Of a DNA stretch of 64,000 nucleotides, positions 7,158 through 16,333 are shown piece by piece; the first letter of the stretch is position 1; every line of letters starts with the position of its first letter. The notes under the pieces were generated by a model. That model was not told where the DNA came from. It ran no database searches and worked only from the letters and a program-made list of their open reading frames with translations. Position numbers and translations under genes: made by a program. The DNA comes from Gillisella taibaishanensis. Lineage in GTDB: Bacteria > Pseudomonadota > Alphaproteobacteria > Rhizobiales > Rhizobiaceae. The stretch is from the NCBI RefSeq assembly GCF_001938985.1, contig NZ_MKIN01000026.1, positions 62,001-126,000 on the forward strand. The letters are read 5' to 3'.

Positions 7158-9812
7158 ATGACCAACTCGAGCCGGGCAACACTTGTCGTTCATGGTCGCC
7201 TCGCTATGCGCCAAGCCCGCCTCGCTGCGGCCAGCGGCGCCTGCCACGGCCTTCAGATCATGTCCTTTGAGCAAGCCGCGGTGCGGCTTGCCGGGGGATT
7301 TGCACGGCCGATCGACGAAGAGAGCCTGCGCGCGGCGATCCAAGCGGTCCTCCCCAATACGCCCATGGGCGAGCTGGAAAGCATCAAGATGCTGCCCGGC
7401 ATGACCGGGGCAGCAGCGGACACACTGCACAAGGCTTGGCGCGCCGGCATCGATCTGCCTGCTCGGGCGGGTGAGCATCCGCGACTCGTAGCAATCGCCC
7501 GGCTGGAGACCGCTGTCCTGGAGCAACTTCCTGCCGGAATGATGCGCCCGGTCGACATCGTCACGACAGCTCTTAGCCGCATCGCCCATGCATCCGCGAT
7601 CTTCGGTAAAATCGAGATCGTCGGATTGACAGAGCTTTCTCCGTGTTGGCGTCCGCTGATCAAGCAACTGGCCGAACGCCTTCCCGTTCAGTGGACGGCC
7701 GGTCCACGCTCAGTCCCGGCCTGGCTGGCCGATAGCGGCGTCACTGTCGTGCAAAGCAAGGCTGAAGCGCCATCGGTTCGGTCTATCAGTGGTGCGACCG
7801 CGTATCACGAAGCCATAGAGGCCATGCGCTGGGCTCGCACCTTGCTCGCGTCGGGCATCTCACCGTCAGAAATCGCAATCGCGACGGCTTCGCCGGCGGA
7901 TTATGACGACCATTTCCTAGCGCTGCGCGCCGATGCCAACATCGACCTGCATTTCGTCCATGGCATCCGGGCGGTCGCGACACGCGAGGGACAGGCGGCT
8001 GCGGCACTAGCCGACATCGTTGTGCGCGGGCTCTCACAATCACGTCTGCGCCGCCTTGCCGCGCTGTGCCGAGAATCAGCGCCATTAGAGACCCTTCCCG
8101 ACGGCTGGCTAGGCGTTCTGCCGAGCGATGCACCCTTGTCGACGTCTGCCGCCTGGAACCGGCTCCTTTCGCGGCTCACGCCAAAGGACTGGCCCGATGG
8201 CAAAGATCACGCACCAACGTTGCGCAAAGCGATTGACCTATTGGCAAAGGGACCGGACGCCGCTCAGGAGATCGGCAATGCCTTCCTTAAAGGTCGGTCG
8301 TTGGCCATCTGGCGCAAAGCGCTGCTGGCCGGGCCTGCCGCATCTGTCGATGCCACGCTCGAGGCGTTGAAGCAGGATGACGGGCTCGAGGCTTGCGTTT
8401 CGGTTGCCTGGATGCCAGCAAGTGCGCTCGCGGCCTCACCCCGGCGCTTCGTTCGGCTGATCGGTCTCAACTCTTCTCGTTGGCCGCGCGGGATTGCCGA
8501 GGACCGGCTGATCCCGGACCACATCATCCCGACCGCCGAGCTCGACCCGCTTCCAGTCAGCCTCGCAGATCGCAGGGACTTCGAAACAATTATCGCGACT
8601 ACGTCCGGCGAAGTCGTCCTCTCTCGCGCCCGTCGCGACAGCGACGGTCGTCTCCTCGGACGCAGTCCATTGTTCGCTGCTCATGGCGACGAAACGTACC
8701 TGCGTCGCAACGCCATCCCCGAGCACGCCTTTAGCGAAACCGATCGATTGATGGCGCGACCGCAGGAATTCGCCGCCAACACCCAAGCGATCACTGCCCG
8801 CGATTGCTGGCGCGACTGGCGCGCGCCGGACATCACGCCCCATGACGGCCTCGTGCGGCCTGATCATCCGCTCATTCTCGCAATCCTCGCGCGGACCCAG
8901 TCGGCCAGTTCGCTGAAGACGCTGCTGCGCAGCCCGCTCGGTTTCCTTTGGCACTACGCCTTCGGCTGGCGCGCACCGCAGAGCAGCGCCGAGCCTCTAG
9001 TGCTCGATGGGCTCGCAGCGGGCGATCTGATCCACCTGGTGTTGGATCGCGCTTTGCGAACCCTCGAAGCGGCTGGCGGTCTGGCCTCCGCAGATGCGTC
9101 TGCGATTGAGAAAGCTGTCGCCGCGGCTGCGGATGCGGTCGCAATCGACTGGGAAAGTGAACGCCCGATCCCTCCTAAAGTTATCTGGGGCCGAACACTC
9201 GGTGACGTACGCCTTCTGACGGCGCAGGCCCTCGCTTATGGCGACGAGCATCTGCCGGCAAGCCGCTCCTATAGCGAAGTTCCCTTCGGCGGGTCCGAGC
9301 CTAAGTCGACGGCGGAGCTTCCCTGGGATGCGAGCTTGCCCGTCGTGATCCCGAACACGGGCTTTGAGATTGCGGGCTATATCGATCGGCTCGACATTGC
9401 CGGCGACGGAAGCCGGGCGCTCGTTCGCGATTACAAGACTGGCAAGCCTCCCAAAGGTGAAATCCGACTGAATGGCGGACGCGAGCTCCAACGCTGCCTC
9501 TACGCCTTCGCCGTGAAAGCGTTGTTGGGCGACCAGGTCGCGATCAGTGCGTCGTTGCTTTATCCGCGCGAACCGCTCGAAGTTCGGTTGGATGACCCGG
9601 AAGCCATGCTGGCTGAAATGACGCAGTATCTGCAGGCTGCTCGGAGCGCGTTTGCAAGTGGCGCCGCGCTGCCCGGTCCGGATACGGGCGGTGACTACGA
9701 CGACCTCGCATTCGCCCTGCCGGCCAATGCCAACGCAACATACTGCAAACGCAAGCAATCCGCCGCCACGGAGCGGCTTGGCGAAGTCGCTCAGGTGTGG
9801 GAGGCCGAATGA
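7158..9812 (+). CDS. AddB/RecB-like PD-(D/E)XK nuclease subunit
   Basis: At 884 residues the protein has an inactivated-helicase-like body, with no Walker A motif visible near the N-terminus, and a C-terminal PDDEXK_1 nuclease. The nuclease residues are intact: GYIDRLDI with D743, RDYKTG with D758 and K760, and QRCLYAF as the following helix. Unlike AddB of Bacillus, no Fe-S cysteine set is present. The start at 7158 follows AAAGGA by 7 bp; several upstream ATGs in frame would run back into the DUF6527 gene and are unlikely. It overlaps the AddA-like gene by ATGA, as expected for subunits of one complex. It should process double-strand ends, either as a private repair or anti-phage AddAB-type machine or together with the ubiquitin-like system. 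Confidence 0.8.
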   Translation: MTNSSRATLVVHGRLAMRQARLAAASGACHGLQIMSFEQAAVRLAGGFARPIDEESLRAAIQAVLPNTPMGELESIKMLPGMTGAAADTLHKAWRAGIDLPARAGEHPRLVAIARLETAVLEQLPAGMMRPVDIVTTALSRIAHASAIFGKIEIVGLTELSPCWRPLIKQLAERLPVQWTAGPRSVPAWLADSGVTVVQSKAEAPSVRSISGATAYHEAIEAMRWARTLLASGISPSEIAIATASPADYDDHFLALRADANIDLHFVHGIRAVATREGQAAAALADIVVRGLSQSRLRRLAALCRESAPLETLPDGWLGVLPSDAPLSTSAAWNRLLSRLTPKDWPDGKDHAPTLRKAIDLLAKGPDAAQEIGNAFLKGRSLAIWRKALLAGPAASVDATLEALKQDDGLEACVSVAWMPASALAASPRRFVRLIGLNSSRWPRGIAEDRLIPDHIIPTAELDPLPVSLADRRDFETIIATTSGEVVLSRARRDSDGRLLGRSPLFAAHGDETYLRRNAIPEHAFSETDRLMARPQEFAANTQAITARDCWRDWRAPDITPHDGLVRPDHPLILAILARTQSASSLKTLLRSPLGFLWHYAFGWRAPQSSAEPLVLDGLAAGDLIHLVLDRALRTLEAAGGLASADASAIEKAVAAAADAVAIDWESERPIPPKVIWGRTLGDVRLLTAQALAYGDEHLPASRSYSEVPFGGSEPKSTAELPWDASLPVVIPNTGFEIAGYIDRLDIAGDGSRALVRDYKTGKPPKGEIRLNGGRELQRCLYAFAVKALLGDQVAISASLLYPREPLEVRLDDPEAMLAEMTQYLQAARSAFASGAALPGPDTGGDYDDLAFALPANANATYCKRKQSAATERLGEVAQVWEAE

Positions 9813-12800
9813 TGACCATCATGCAAAAAATCCTCAAGGATGACCGTGCCCGGCGCGATGCCATTAGCGGTCACGAGCGCTCCATCCTGGTTGAGGCAGG
9901 TGCGGGTTCGGGCAAGACAGCGGTTATGGCCGGGCGCATTGCTGTCATGTTGGCACAGGGTGTTGCACCTCGCGCGATTGCGGCGGTCACCTTCACGGAA
10001 CTCGCGGCAAGCGAGCTCCTTTCCCGGGTTCGGGAGTTCGTCAGCGATCTTGCGGCGGGCAATATCGCACCAGAACTTCGGGTGGGGCTGCCAAACGGTC
10101 TGTCGCAGATGCAGCGTGACAATCTCATCGCCGCCAGCGCCGCGATCGACGACATCACATGTTCGACAATCCATGGGTTCTGTCAGCGTTTGATCAAACC
10201 CTATCCGGCAGAAGCAGACATCGATCCGGGCGCCACGGTCATGGACCGGAACCAGGCCGACCTCACCTTTCTCGAAATAGTGGACGGCTGGCTTCGGGAG
10301 AGCCTATCCGGCGACCAAGATGGCATCCTCGCCGAAATGGTTCTGCACAGCCCTGGCGAGACCGTGGCCCTGATGCACAGGGTCGCCGAAGCACTCCGCC
10401 GGCGCAGGAGCCTCATCACTCCGGCGGTGACACCGCTTGCCATGCATTTGGACGCCTTTCAGCAGGCGGCTGATGATTTCTCCGCCTTCATGCAGGCCGC
10501 TAGCGCCTGCGAGCCGGAGACGGAGGTTTATGCGGCACGCTTTTCCGAAATGGCTGCGCGCTTGCCCGCAGCGTCGAACGTGGAAACGCCGGCCGGATTA
10601 GTCGGGCTGCTGGTCTCGCGCCCACATCCCGACCTGTGCACCAAGGCTGGGGACTTCTCCTCCTATCGCAAGAAGGGCAAATGGGCGGCGGCGGCAAAAC
10701 AGGCCGGGCTTTCCAAAGCCGACGCCGACCGGTTGAATGATGCCGCAGAAGGCTTCTTTGACGCCTGCTGCGCTACGTGGACCGCCCTCCTTCAGGCTGC
10801 GTCCGGCCAGGTGCTCGCGGCGCTGATCGATGAAGCACGGCCGATGTTGGAGCGGTATCGAGAGCACAAGCGCGCCAGCGCCCAGTTCGATTTCGACGAC
10901 CTGATCTACGCCGCACGTGATCTGCTGCGCGATCATGAGGCGGTGCGACAGGCGCTCGGGCAACGGTACGCGAAGGTCCTCGTCGACGAGTTCCAGGATA
11001 CCGATCCGCTTCAGGCGGAAATCTTCTGGCGGCTGTGTGGTGACCCCATGGGGGATCCGCGAGATTGGGTCAGCTTCCGAATCCGGCCCGGCGCGCTCTT
11101 CCTCGTCGGAGATCCCAAACAGGCGATCTACCGTTTCCGCGGCGCGGACGTCCGCGCCTACGTCCAGGCGCGGACAGCCTTTTCAGGACAGGATGCGGAC
11201 GGCCTTGTGTCGATCTCGACCAATTTCCGGTCCTGCGCCTCGATCCTCACCTTCGTCAACGAGCGTTTCGAGGCAATCCTGTCGGCGGACGGACAGCCCG
11301 GCTTCACCGCACTCGATCCCTTCCATGACGATCGCGGCGGCGTCTGCGTCGCCGCGCTCGACATCGCTGTCGCCGACGAGAACGGCAAAGCCAGCGCGGA
11401 ACAGCAACGCGATGCCGAAGCCGATGCGGTCGCTGATCTGTGTGCCCGGTTGATCGGTAGCCATCCCGTTCTGGATCGCAAAGCCGGCGCGGAACGCGCC
11501 TGCCAGCCGGGCGACATCGCTCTTCTCGCACCGACCGGCGCAGATTTGTGGCGTTATGAGGAAGCGCTTGAACGGCACGGCATACCGGTGGCAACGCAGG
11601 CCGGTAAGGGTCTGTTTCGCCGGCAGGAGGTGCAGGATCTGATCGCACTGACCCGGGTGCTGGCCGATCGCCGTGACACTCTGGCCCTGGGGGCGCTGCT
11701 GCGCGGCCCGCTGGTCGGACTCAGCGAAGAACAGTTGCTGGACGTCGTCTGGGCGCTCCCGCGGTCTGACGAGGAACCTAACCGCATCCCTCGCCTCAAC
11801 CTTGGTGTCGACGCGGCGGCAATCAGTCATCCGCTGGCGCGCGATATAATCGAAAAGCTGCAGGCGCTCCAGCGACGCGGCAACAGCACCACACCGCACG
11901 AACTGCTTTCGCAGGCCGTGGATGTCCTGCGCTTGCGTCCCATTCTACTCGACCGCCATCGGGGTCAGGCCGAGCGGGCGCTCGCCAATGTCGACCTCTA
12001 TCTCAGCCTCTCAAACAGCTATGCGGTGCGCGGCCTCCGCGCCTTCTCCGAGGCGATGACAGCGGCCTGGACCGACGAGGCCCGGGCGGTTGAGGGACGA
12101 CCCGACGCGCAGGAGGAAGCCGTCGCGCTATTCACCATGCATGCCGCTAAAGGCCTCGAATGGCCGGTAGTAATCCCCATCAACACCATGACCGGCGTGA
12201 TGGCACCTGACAGCGCGGTGATTGACCGGCAGAATGACACTTTCTATTGCCCTGTTCTCGGTGTCCCGCCCTCTGGTTATGACACGGCGCGGCAAGCCGA
12301 GAAGGCCGAGTTGGACCGCGAACGTGTCCGTCTCTGGTATGTCGCTGCGACTCGGGCCCGTGAGCTGCTGATTCTGCCGCGCCTCGACGTAACGCCTTCG
12401 AAGTCTGCCTGGATCGGTCTTGTCGATCTATCACTCGCAGGACTCGTCGCGCTGGACACATCGCATTTATCGCCAGATCCGGTGGTGGTGGCCGGCGGCC
12501 ACGGCAACAGTCAGACGCGGGAGACTTTCGCCGCTGAGGCCGGCGCAATCGCCGATCGGCAGATGCGATTGAAATGGCTTGCTCCGAGCCGGGACGAGAA
12601 CTCAGCCGGAGCGCTCTTGCAAGAGGAGGACGCCGATATCTGGACCGGCTCGGATGATGATGCGCCGCCTGAGCTCGTCGCTTCCTCCACCGTGCAGGGT
12701 GGCCGCGAGCGCGGGCTCGTCCTTCATAAGCTTATGGAAGAAGTCCTGACCGGCGAAACGGACGACTCGCCCGCGGCGCTCTCTGCGCGAGCCGAGGAAC

Positions 12801-13204
12801 TCGTCCGTGCGCTTGGCAGGGTTCCGGTCCCCGACCCGACCGCCGGACTTTCCCCCGAGGAGTTGGCTGGTTGCATCGAACGGACCTTAGGGTTGCCCGA
12901 AATCGCAGCCTTACGGCCAGCACTGTCTGCGGAGTTTCCTGTTTATGCGCTTCGCGAGGAAGACGCTGAACTGGTCGCAACGGCGGGCATCGCCGATGCG
13001 CTGACGGTTGGTCCTGGGGGTCGGCCAGCGGTGGTCATCGATTGGAAAAGCGATGTGAATTCCGATCCCAGAACACTCGATCATTATCGGGCGCAGGTCC
13101 GCGCATATCTCGAAATGACGGGTGCAGAACAGGGACTGATCGTCCTGATGACGAGCGCGACGGTGATCGCGGTCAAGCCAAATGTCCCCTCCCCTCCATC
13201 GTAA
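9809..13204 (+). CDS. AddA-like UvrD helicase-nuclease
   Basis: The 1131-residue SF1 helicase has Walker A GAGSGKT at 31-37, AVTFTELAASEL (motif Ia), DDITCSTIHGFCQRL (Ib), KVLVDEFQDTDP (II), LVGDPKQAIYRFRGAD (III), TMHAAKGLEWPVV (V) and LWYVAATRARELL (VI). A C-terminal RecB-type nuclease ends the protein, with VVIDWKSD (D1078, K1080) followed by HYRAQVRAYLEM. This architecture is that of AddA. Chromosomal addAB in rhizobia is a housekeeping pair, so this second-looking set on a mobile element with defence-like neighbours suggests a specialised function. ATG 9809 is chosen because it forms the ATGA overlap with the AddB-like gene; an ATG at 9797 is an alternative. Confidence 0.85.
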   Translation: MMTIMQKILKDDRARRDAISGHERSILVEAGAGSGKTAVMAGRIAVMLAQGVAPRAIAAVTFTELAASELLSRVREFVSDLAAGNIAPELRVGLPNGLSQMQRDNLIAASAAIDDITCSTIHGFCQRLIKPYPAEADIDPGATVMDRNQADLTFLEIVDGWLRESLSGDQDGILAEMVLHSPGETVALMHRVAEALRRRRSLITPAVTPLAMHLDAFQQAADDFSAFMQAASACEPETEVYAARFSEMAARLPAASNVETPAGLVGLLVSRPHPDLCTKAGDFSSYRKKGKWAAAAKQAGLSKADADRLNDAAEGFFDACCATWTALLQAASGQVLAALIDEARPMLERYREHKRASAQFDFDDLIYAARDLLRDHEAVRQALGQRYAKVLVDEFQDTDPLQAEIFWRLCGDPMGDPRDWVSFRIRPGALFLVGDPKQAIYRFRGADVRAYVQARTAFSGQDADGLVSISTNFRSCASILTFVNERFEAILSADGQPGFTALDPFHDDRGGVCVAALDIAVADENGKASAEQQRDAEADAVADLCARLIGSHPVLDRKAGAERACQPGDIALLAPTGADLWRYEEALERHGIPVATQAGKGLFRRQEVQDLIALTRVLADRRDTLALGALLRGPLVGLSEEQLLDVVWALPRSDEEPNRIPRLNLGVDAAAISHPLARDIIEKLQALQRRGNSTTPHELLSQAVDVLRLRPILLDRHRGQAERALANVDLYLSLSNSYAVRGLRAFSEAMTAAWTDEARAVEGRPDAQEEAVALFTMHAAKGLEWPVVIPINTMTGVMAPDSAVIDRQNDTFYCPVLGVPPSGYDTARQAEKAELDRERVRLWYVAATRARELLILPRLDVTPSKSAWIGLVDLSLAGLVALDTSHLSPDPVVVAGGHGNSQTRETFAAEAGAIADRQMRLKWLAPSRDENSAGALLQEEDADIWTGSDDDAPPELVASSTVQGGRERGLVLHKLMEEVLTGETDDSPAALSARAEELVRALGRVPVPDPTAGLSPEELAGCIERTLGLPEIAALRPALSAEFPVYALREEDAELVATAGIADALTVGPGGRPAVVIDWKSDVNSDPRTLDHYRAQVRAYLEMTGAEQGLIVLMTSATVIAVKPNVPSPPS

Positions 13205-13320
13205 CCGCCGAATCTTCACATAAGCCCGCCGACCTTTCATCAGGCCAGTTCTAAAACCGTGACCACTACCGCGGCAGGAACGAGCCGTCTGTTCCCCTCA
13301 GCGCTTTAGACGGAATTTAC

Positions 13321-14487
13321 ATGTCCTATCTTGCCTGGATTGATTTCGACCCCGAGGAACGGCGACGCGCTCAAACGCTCATCGATCTCTTCAAACAACC
13401 TGAAGCCCGCGATGAATTAGGTTTGGGAACAGTGCGAGATGGCCTTGCCGATCTGCTTTTTCCGGGCACCAGTACGATCCAGACGCGGCTCCGCTATATG
13501 CTTTTTATTCCATGGATCTACCGAGAAGCGCAAAGTCGAAAGGCGACGCAAGCGGAGCGGACGAATGTTGCCCGGGACCTGGAATTCCGGTTGAGCGAAG
13601 CTCTGCTTCGGGGCGACGAGACGATCGGCGTGATCGGCCGGGATGCGGGCCGAAACCTCAAGCGGCTTGCCTCAAGCGTCTACTGGGCAGGTCTCAACAC
13701 CCTTGGCATACGCACACTGGCGGGTTCCCAAGCGACCTTCCTGTCCTATGGTCCCGAAAGCCTCAAGGACCACGATCTGAAATTGTGGGCATCAAGCCTG
13801 CCCAAAGCGCCCGGAGATTTGTTTGATGAGGCAACATTTGCGCTGACGGTGGAAGAAGCGGATTTCCTGCGAGATCGCATCGCCGGCAATGCAAAGCCAA
13901 CGCTGCTGAACGAGCTGGCACGCTCGGGTAAGTCTTACACTCAGGATTGGCCATGGCAGGTGAGCGAAAGCAGCATCTCGAAATCAAATCGCGCGATATT
14001 GCGACACGCAGAAAGGTTCTCCGGCGTGATGTATGGCGCCAGTCTGTTCTACAATCTTCTACTGGCGCTGCGTGCCGCTACGCGGCCAAATGCCAAAAAA
14101 CATGCAGATGCTCCAGCCCTCGTGGAGCACTATCGGTCGCGCCTTGAGGACTGGGTGGCGGAGCTCGAGCATCTCAATTTGAACGAGTGGGATCTCGATG
14201 ATCTTTTTAGCCTGATTGGCAAAACCAGCCATAGTCTGACCAAGTCGTCCCGCGACTTTATCCGCAGCTGGGCATCTATCGCGCGGGACGGCTCAGGCCA
14301 GTTGGAGACAGACAGTGCCGCGATCGAGCTTCTAAAGCACCGGGAACATGGCCTGAAGCGGTTGAAGGCGCGTCTGCTGCACGATGCGCCACTTGAGAGA
14401 TGGTCAGGTGCCTCTGGCGACGCCCGTCTCGATTTCAGATGGGGTATCTCGAGAAGCTATCTTGGGGAGCTCGCCGATGCCGGCTGA
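13321..14487 (+). CDS. DUF6361 family protein
   Basis: The 388-residue protein has the N-terminal signature I associate with DUF6361 (SYLAWIDFDPEERRRAQ, then RDELGLGTVRDGLADLLFPGTSTIQTRLRYMLFIPWIY). It is mostly helical and soluble, without catalytic motifs that I recognise. It lies 116 bp after the AddA-like gene and overlaps the PLD gene by 11 bp; the following helicase is ATGA-coupled, so these three form a unit. DUF6361 proteins occur with PLD-like and helicase proteins in accessory, defence-type loci. The biochemical role is unknown; a structural or target-recognition subunit is a guess. Confidence 0.7.
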   Translation: MSYLAWIDFDPEERRRAQTLIDLFKQPEARDELGLGTVRDGLADLLFPGTSTIQTRLRYMLFIPWIYREAQSRKATQAERTNVARDLEFRLSEALLRGDETIGVIGRDAGRNLKRLASSVYWAGLNTLGIRTLAGSQATFLSYGPESLKDHDLKLWASSLPKAPGDLFDEATFALTVEEADFLRDRIAGNAKPTLLNELARSGKSYTQDWPWQVSESSISKSNRAILRHAERFSGVMYGASLFYNLLLALRAATRPNAKKHADAPALVEHYRSRLEDWVAELEHLNLNEWDLDDLFSLIGKTSHSLTKSSRDFIRSWASIARDGSGQLETDSAAIELLKHREHGLKRLKARLLHDAPLERWSGASGDARLDFRWGISRSYLGELADAG

Positions 14488-16333
14488 ACCCGTCTTCAAC
14501 CCTGAAAATCGCGAACTCTACACATCTCTTATGCGCGCGCCCGATCATTATCGGTTCGACAACGCCGTTGCGACCACCTACTCGCTTGACTTCGAAACAG
14601 CCCTTACTATTCCGATCGCCATCGTTTTCCGAGACGCCGAGAACCGTGAAGAAATGTTGCGGAGCCCGCTTGCCCTGCTGCAAAGCGTCGAGCGAATGAC
14701 CGGCAGGATGGCCATATACTGTGACCGGGGCCGCATCAAGGAAGCGCGCCCTAATGCAGCGCGGCTGATGGCGCTTTACGAGAAGACGATAATCGAGGTT
14801 TCGGCTCCAGAGGGGGGTGCATTCCATCCGAAGCTATGGTGCATCCGTTTCCAGCCGGAGCAAGAGGGACAGCCCACGCGAATACGGCTCGCCATTCTGT
14901 CACGCAACCTGACCAATGATCGATGCTGGGACCTGGCTCTTTGCCTCGACGGGAAGGTCGGCGACGATGTCAACGATGCGAACGAGCCTGTCGTGCAGCT
15001 TGTTCGTGCACTTCCAGGTTTGGCGAATTCTGCCAATCGCCCGCCGGCGCCAAAATTTCTTCCTTCTCTCATGCGGGATCTCGAGCAGTGTATCTGGGAT
15101 GATCTCCCTGCAGGTGCCACCAAAGTCAGCTTTGCAGTGAATGGTTTGAAACCCGGCGCCTGGTCTCCGCAAAAGGGTGAGCGCCTCGCCGTTCTCTCAC
15201 CTTTCGTAAGCAGTGCCGCGCTCGCGCACCTGGCCAAAGGCTACGACGACCCGTCAGCGTGTCAACTCGTGGCACGAGCCGAGGAACTGGATTGTATCAA
15301 GCCTGACATTCGCGAGCTTTTTGATATACGGACCCTCGATGACCGAGCGACCCGTTACGAGGAAGAAGATCGGGACGACATAGGTTCTGCCGATCTTGAG
15401 GGCCTTCATGCCAAAGCCTACGTGGTGGAGCGTGGGTCGCGTCTGCACATTCACCTCGGCTCCGCCAATGCAACGAGCGCTGCACTGGTCCCTGGCCGCA
15501 GTGGTCGTACGCAAAACATCGAAATCATGGCGACCCTCGACGGCCCCAAAAGCCGCATGGGTTCAATTGCCGAAACGCTTTTCTCCGACGAATTTCAGCG
15601 ACTCCTAACCCCTTACGTGCCCTCTGAGCCGCCCGAGCAGGATGCTGCCGCAGCTGCTGAGAAGGTCCTCGAAAATTTGCGCACCAGGATCGCAGCACTG
15701 CCGCTTGACCTCTTCTGCACCCAACTTCCCGACGGCGTCGGGCTTGAATTGGCGGTATCCGGCGACGCGGCGCCTATCCAGATACCCGCGGGAGTGAGAT
15801 GTTTCGTTCGCCCCATTACGGTTGCGAATGAACAGGGGTATGACGCGGCGTCTTTGTTCTCCGGCATGGCGCCGAGAATGGCTGTAAGCACCGTCCCTTT
15901 GAGCGACGTCACACGTTGGCTTGGAATGCGGCTCCGCGACGAGGGCACAGGCGTCGAGATTGCGTTTACGTTGGGCGCCAAGCTCATCGGCCTGCCCGAT
16001 GGCCGGGATGCTGCCGTCCTGCGAGCGCATATTGCCAACGTCGAGAACTTTTTCCGCTATCTGAGCTTGCTACTCGGAAGTTTGGGTGAAGGCAGTTTTC
16101 TCGAAAGCGAAACTGCGGGTGAGGGCCAATGGATTCGACGGCTCGGTCAAGGTGGAAACGCGTTGCTTGAGCCGATGGTGCGGGCCCTTGCACTCGATGG
16201 CGGTGAACTCGCCGAGATCGATCAACTCATCAAACGCCTTGACGATGGTGGCAAGAGCATTGTCCCAGAGGATTTTCTTCAGTTGTGGGCCAGCTTCGCG
16301 CCGATTGTAGCCAGCAAGAGAACCCGAAAATGA
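14477..16333 (+). CDS. PLD-like nuclease-family protein
   Basis: Two HxK half-sites of the phospholipase D superfamily are visible in the 618 residues: FHPKLW with H117 and K119, followed by ILSRNLT, and GLHAKAYV with H311 and K313, followed by HLGSANATSAAL. Both are in the expected arrangement for a single-chain PLD enzyme, which in bacteria is often a nuclease in defence loci. The C-terminal third has no recognised motif and may bind the partner helicase. The ATG at 14477 overlaps the DUF6361 gene by 11 bp and is preferred over 14384, which would lie deep in it. Its stop is ATGA-coupled to the helicase. Confidence 0.8.
   Translation: MPAEPVFNPENRELYTSLMRAPDHYRFDNAVATTYSLDFETALTIPIAIVFRDAENREEMLRSPLALLQSVERMTGRMAIYCDRGRIKEARPNAARLMALYEKTIIEVSAPEGGAFHPKLWCIRFQPEQEGQPTRIRLAILSRNLTNDRCWDLALCLDGKVGDDVNDANEPVVQLVRALPGLANSANRPPAPKFLPSLMRDLEQCIWDDLPAGATKVSFAVNGLKPGAWSPQKGERLAVLSPFVSSAALAHLAKGYDDPSACQLVARAEELDCIKPDIRELFDIRTLDDRATRYEEEDRDDIGSADLEGLHAKAYVVERGSRLHIHLGSANATSAALVPGRSGRTQNIEIMATLDGPKSRMGSIAETLFSDEFQRLLTPYVPSEPPEQDAAAAAEKVLENLRTRIAALPLDLFCTQLPDGVGLELAVSGDAAPIQIPAGVRCFVRPITVANEQGYDAASLFSGMAPRMAVSTVPLSDVTRWLGMRLRDEGTGVEIAFTLGAKLIGLPDGRDAAVLRAHIANVENFFRYLSLLLGSLGEGSFLESETAGEGQWIRRLGQGGNALLEPMVRALALDGGELAEIDQLIKRLDDGGKSIVPEDFLQLWASFAPIVASKRTRK

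Noticed and set aside
13205-13320. LexA-type box (GTTC-N7-GTTC) or GGAAC/GTTCC repeat as SOS control of the DNA-processing genes
   Set aside because: The alphaproteobacterial LexA spacing is not met here or in the gaps at 4571-4651 and 6989-7157.
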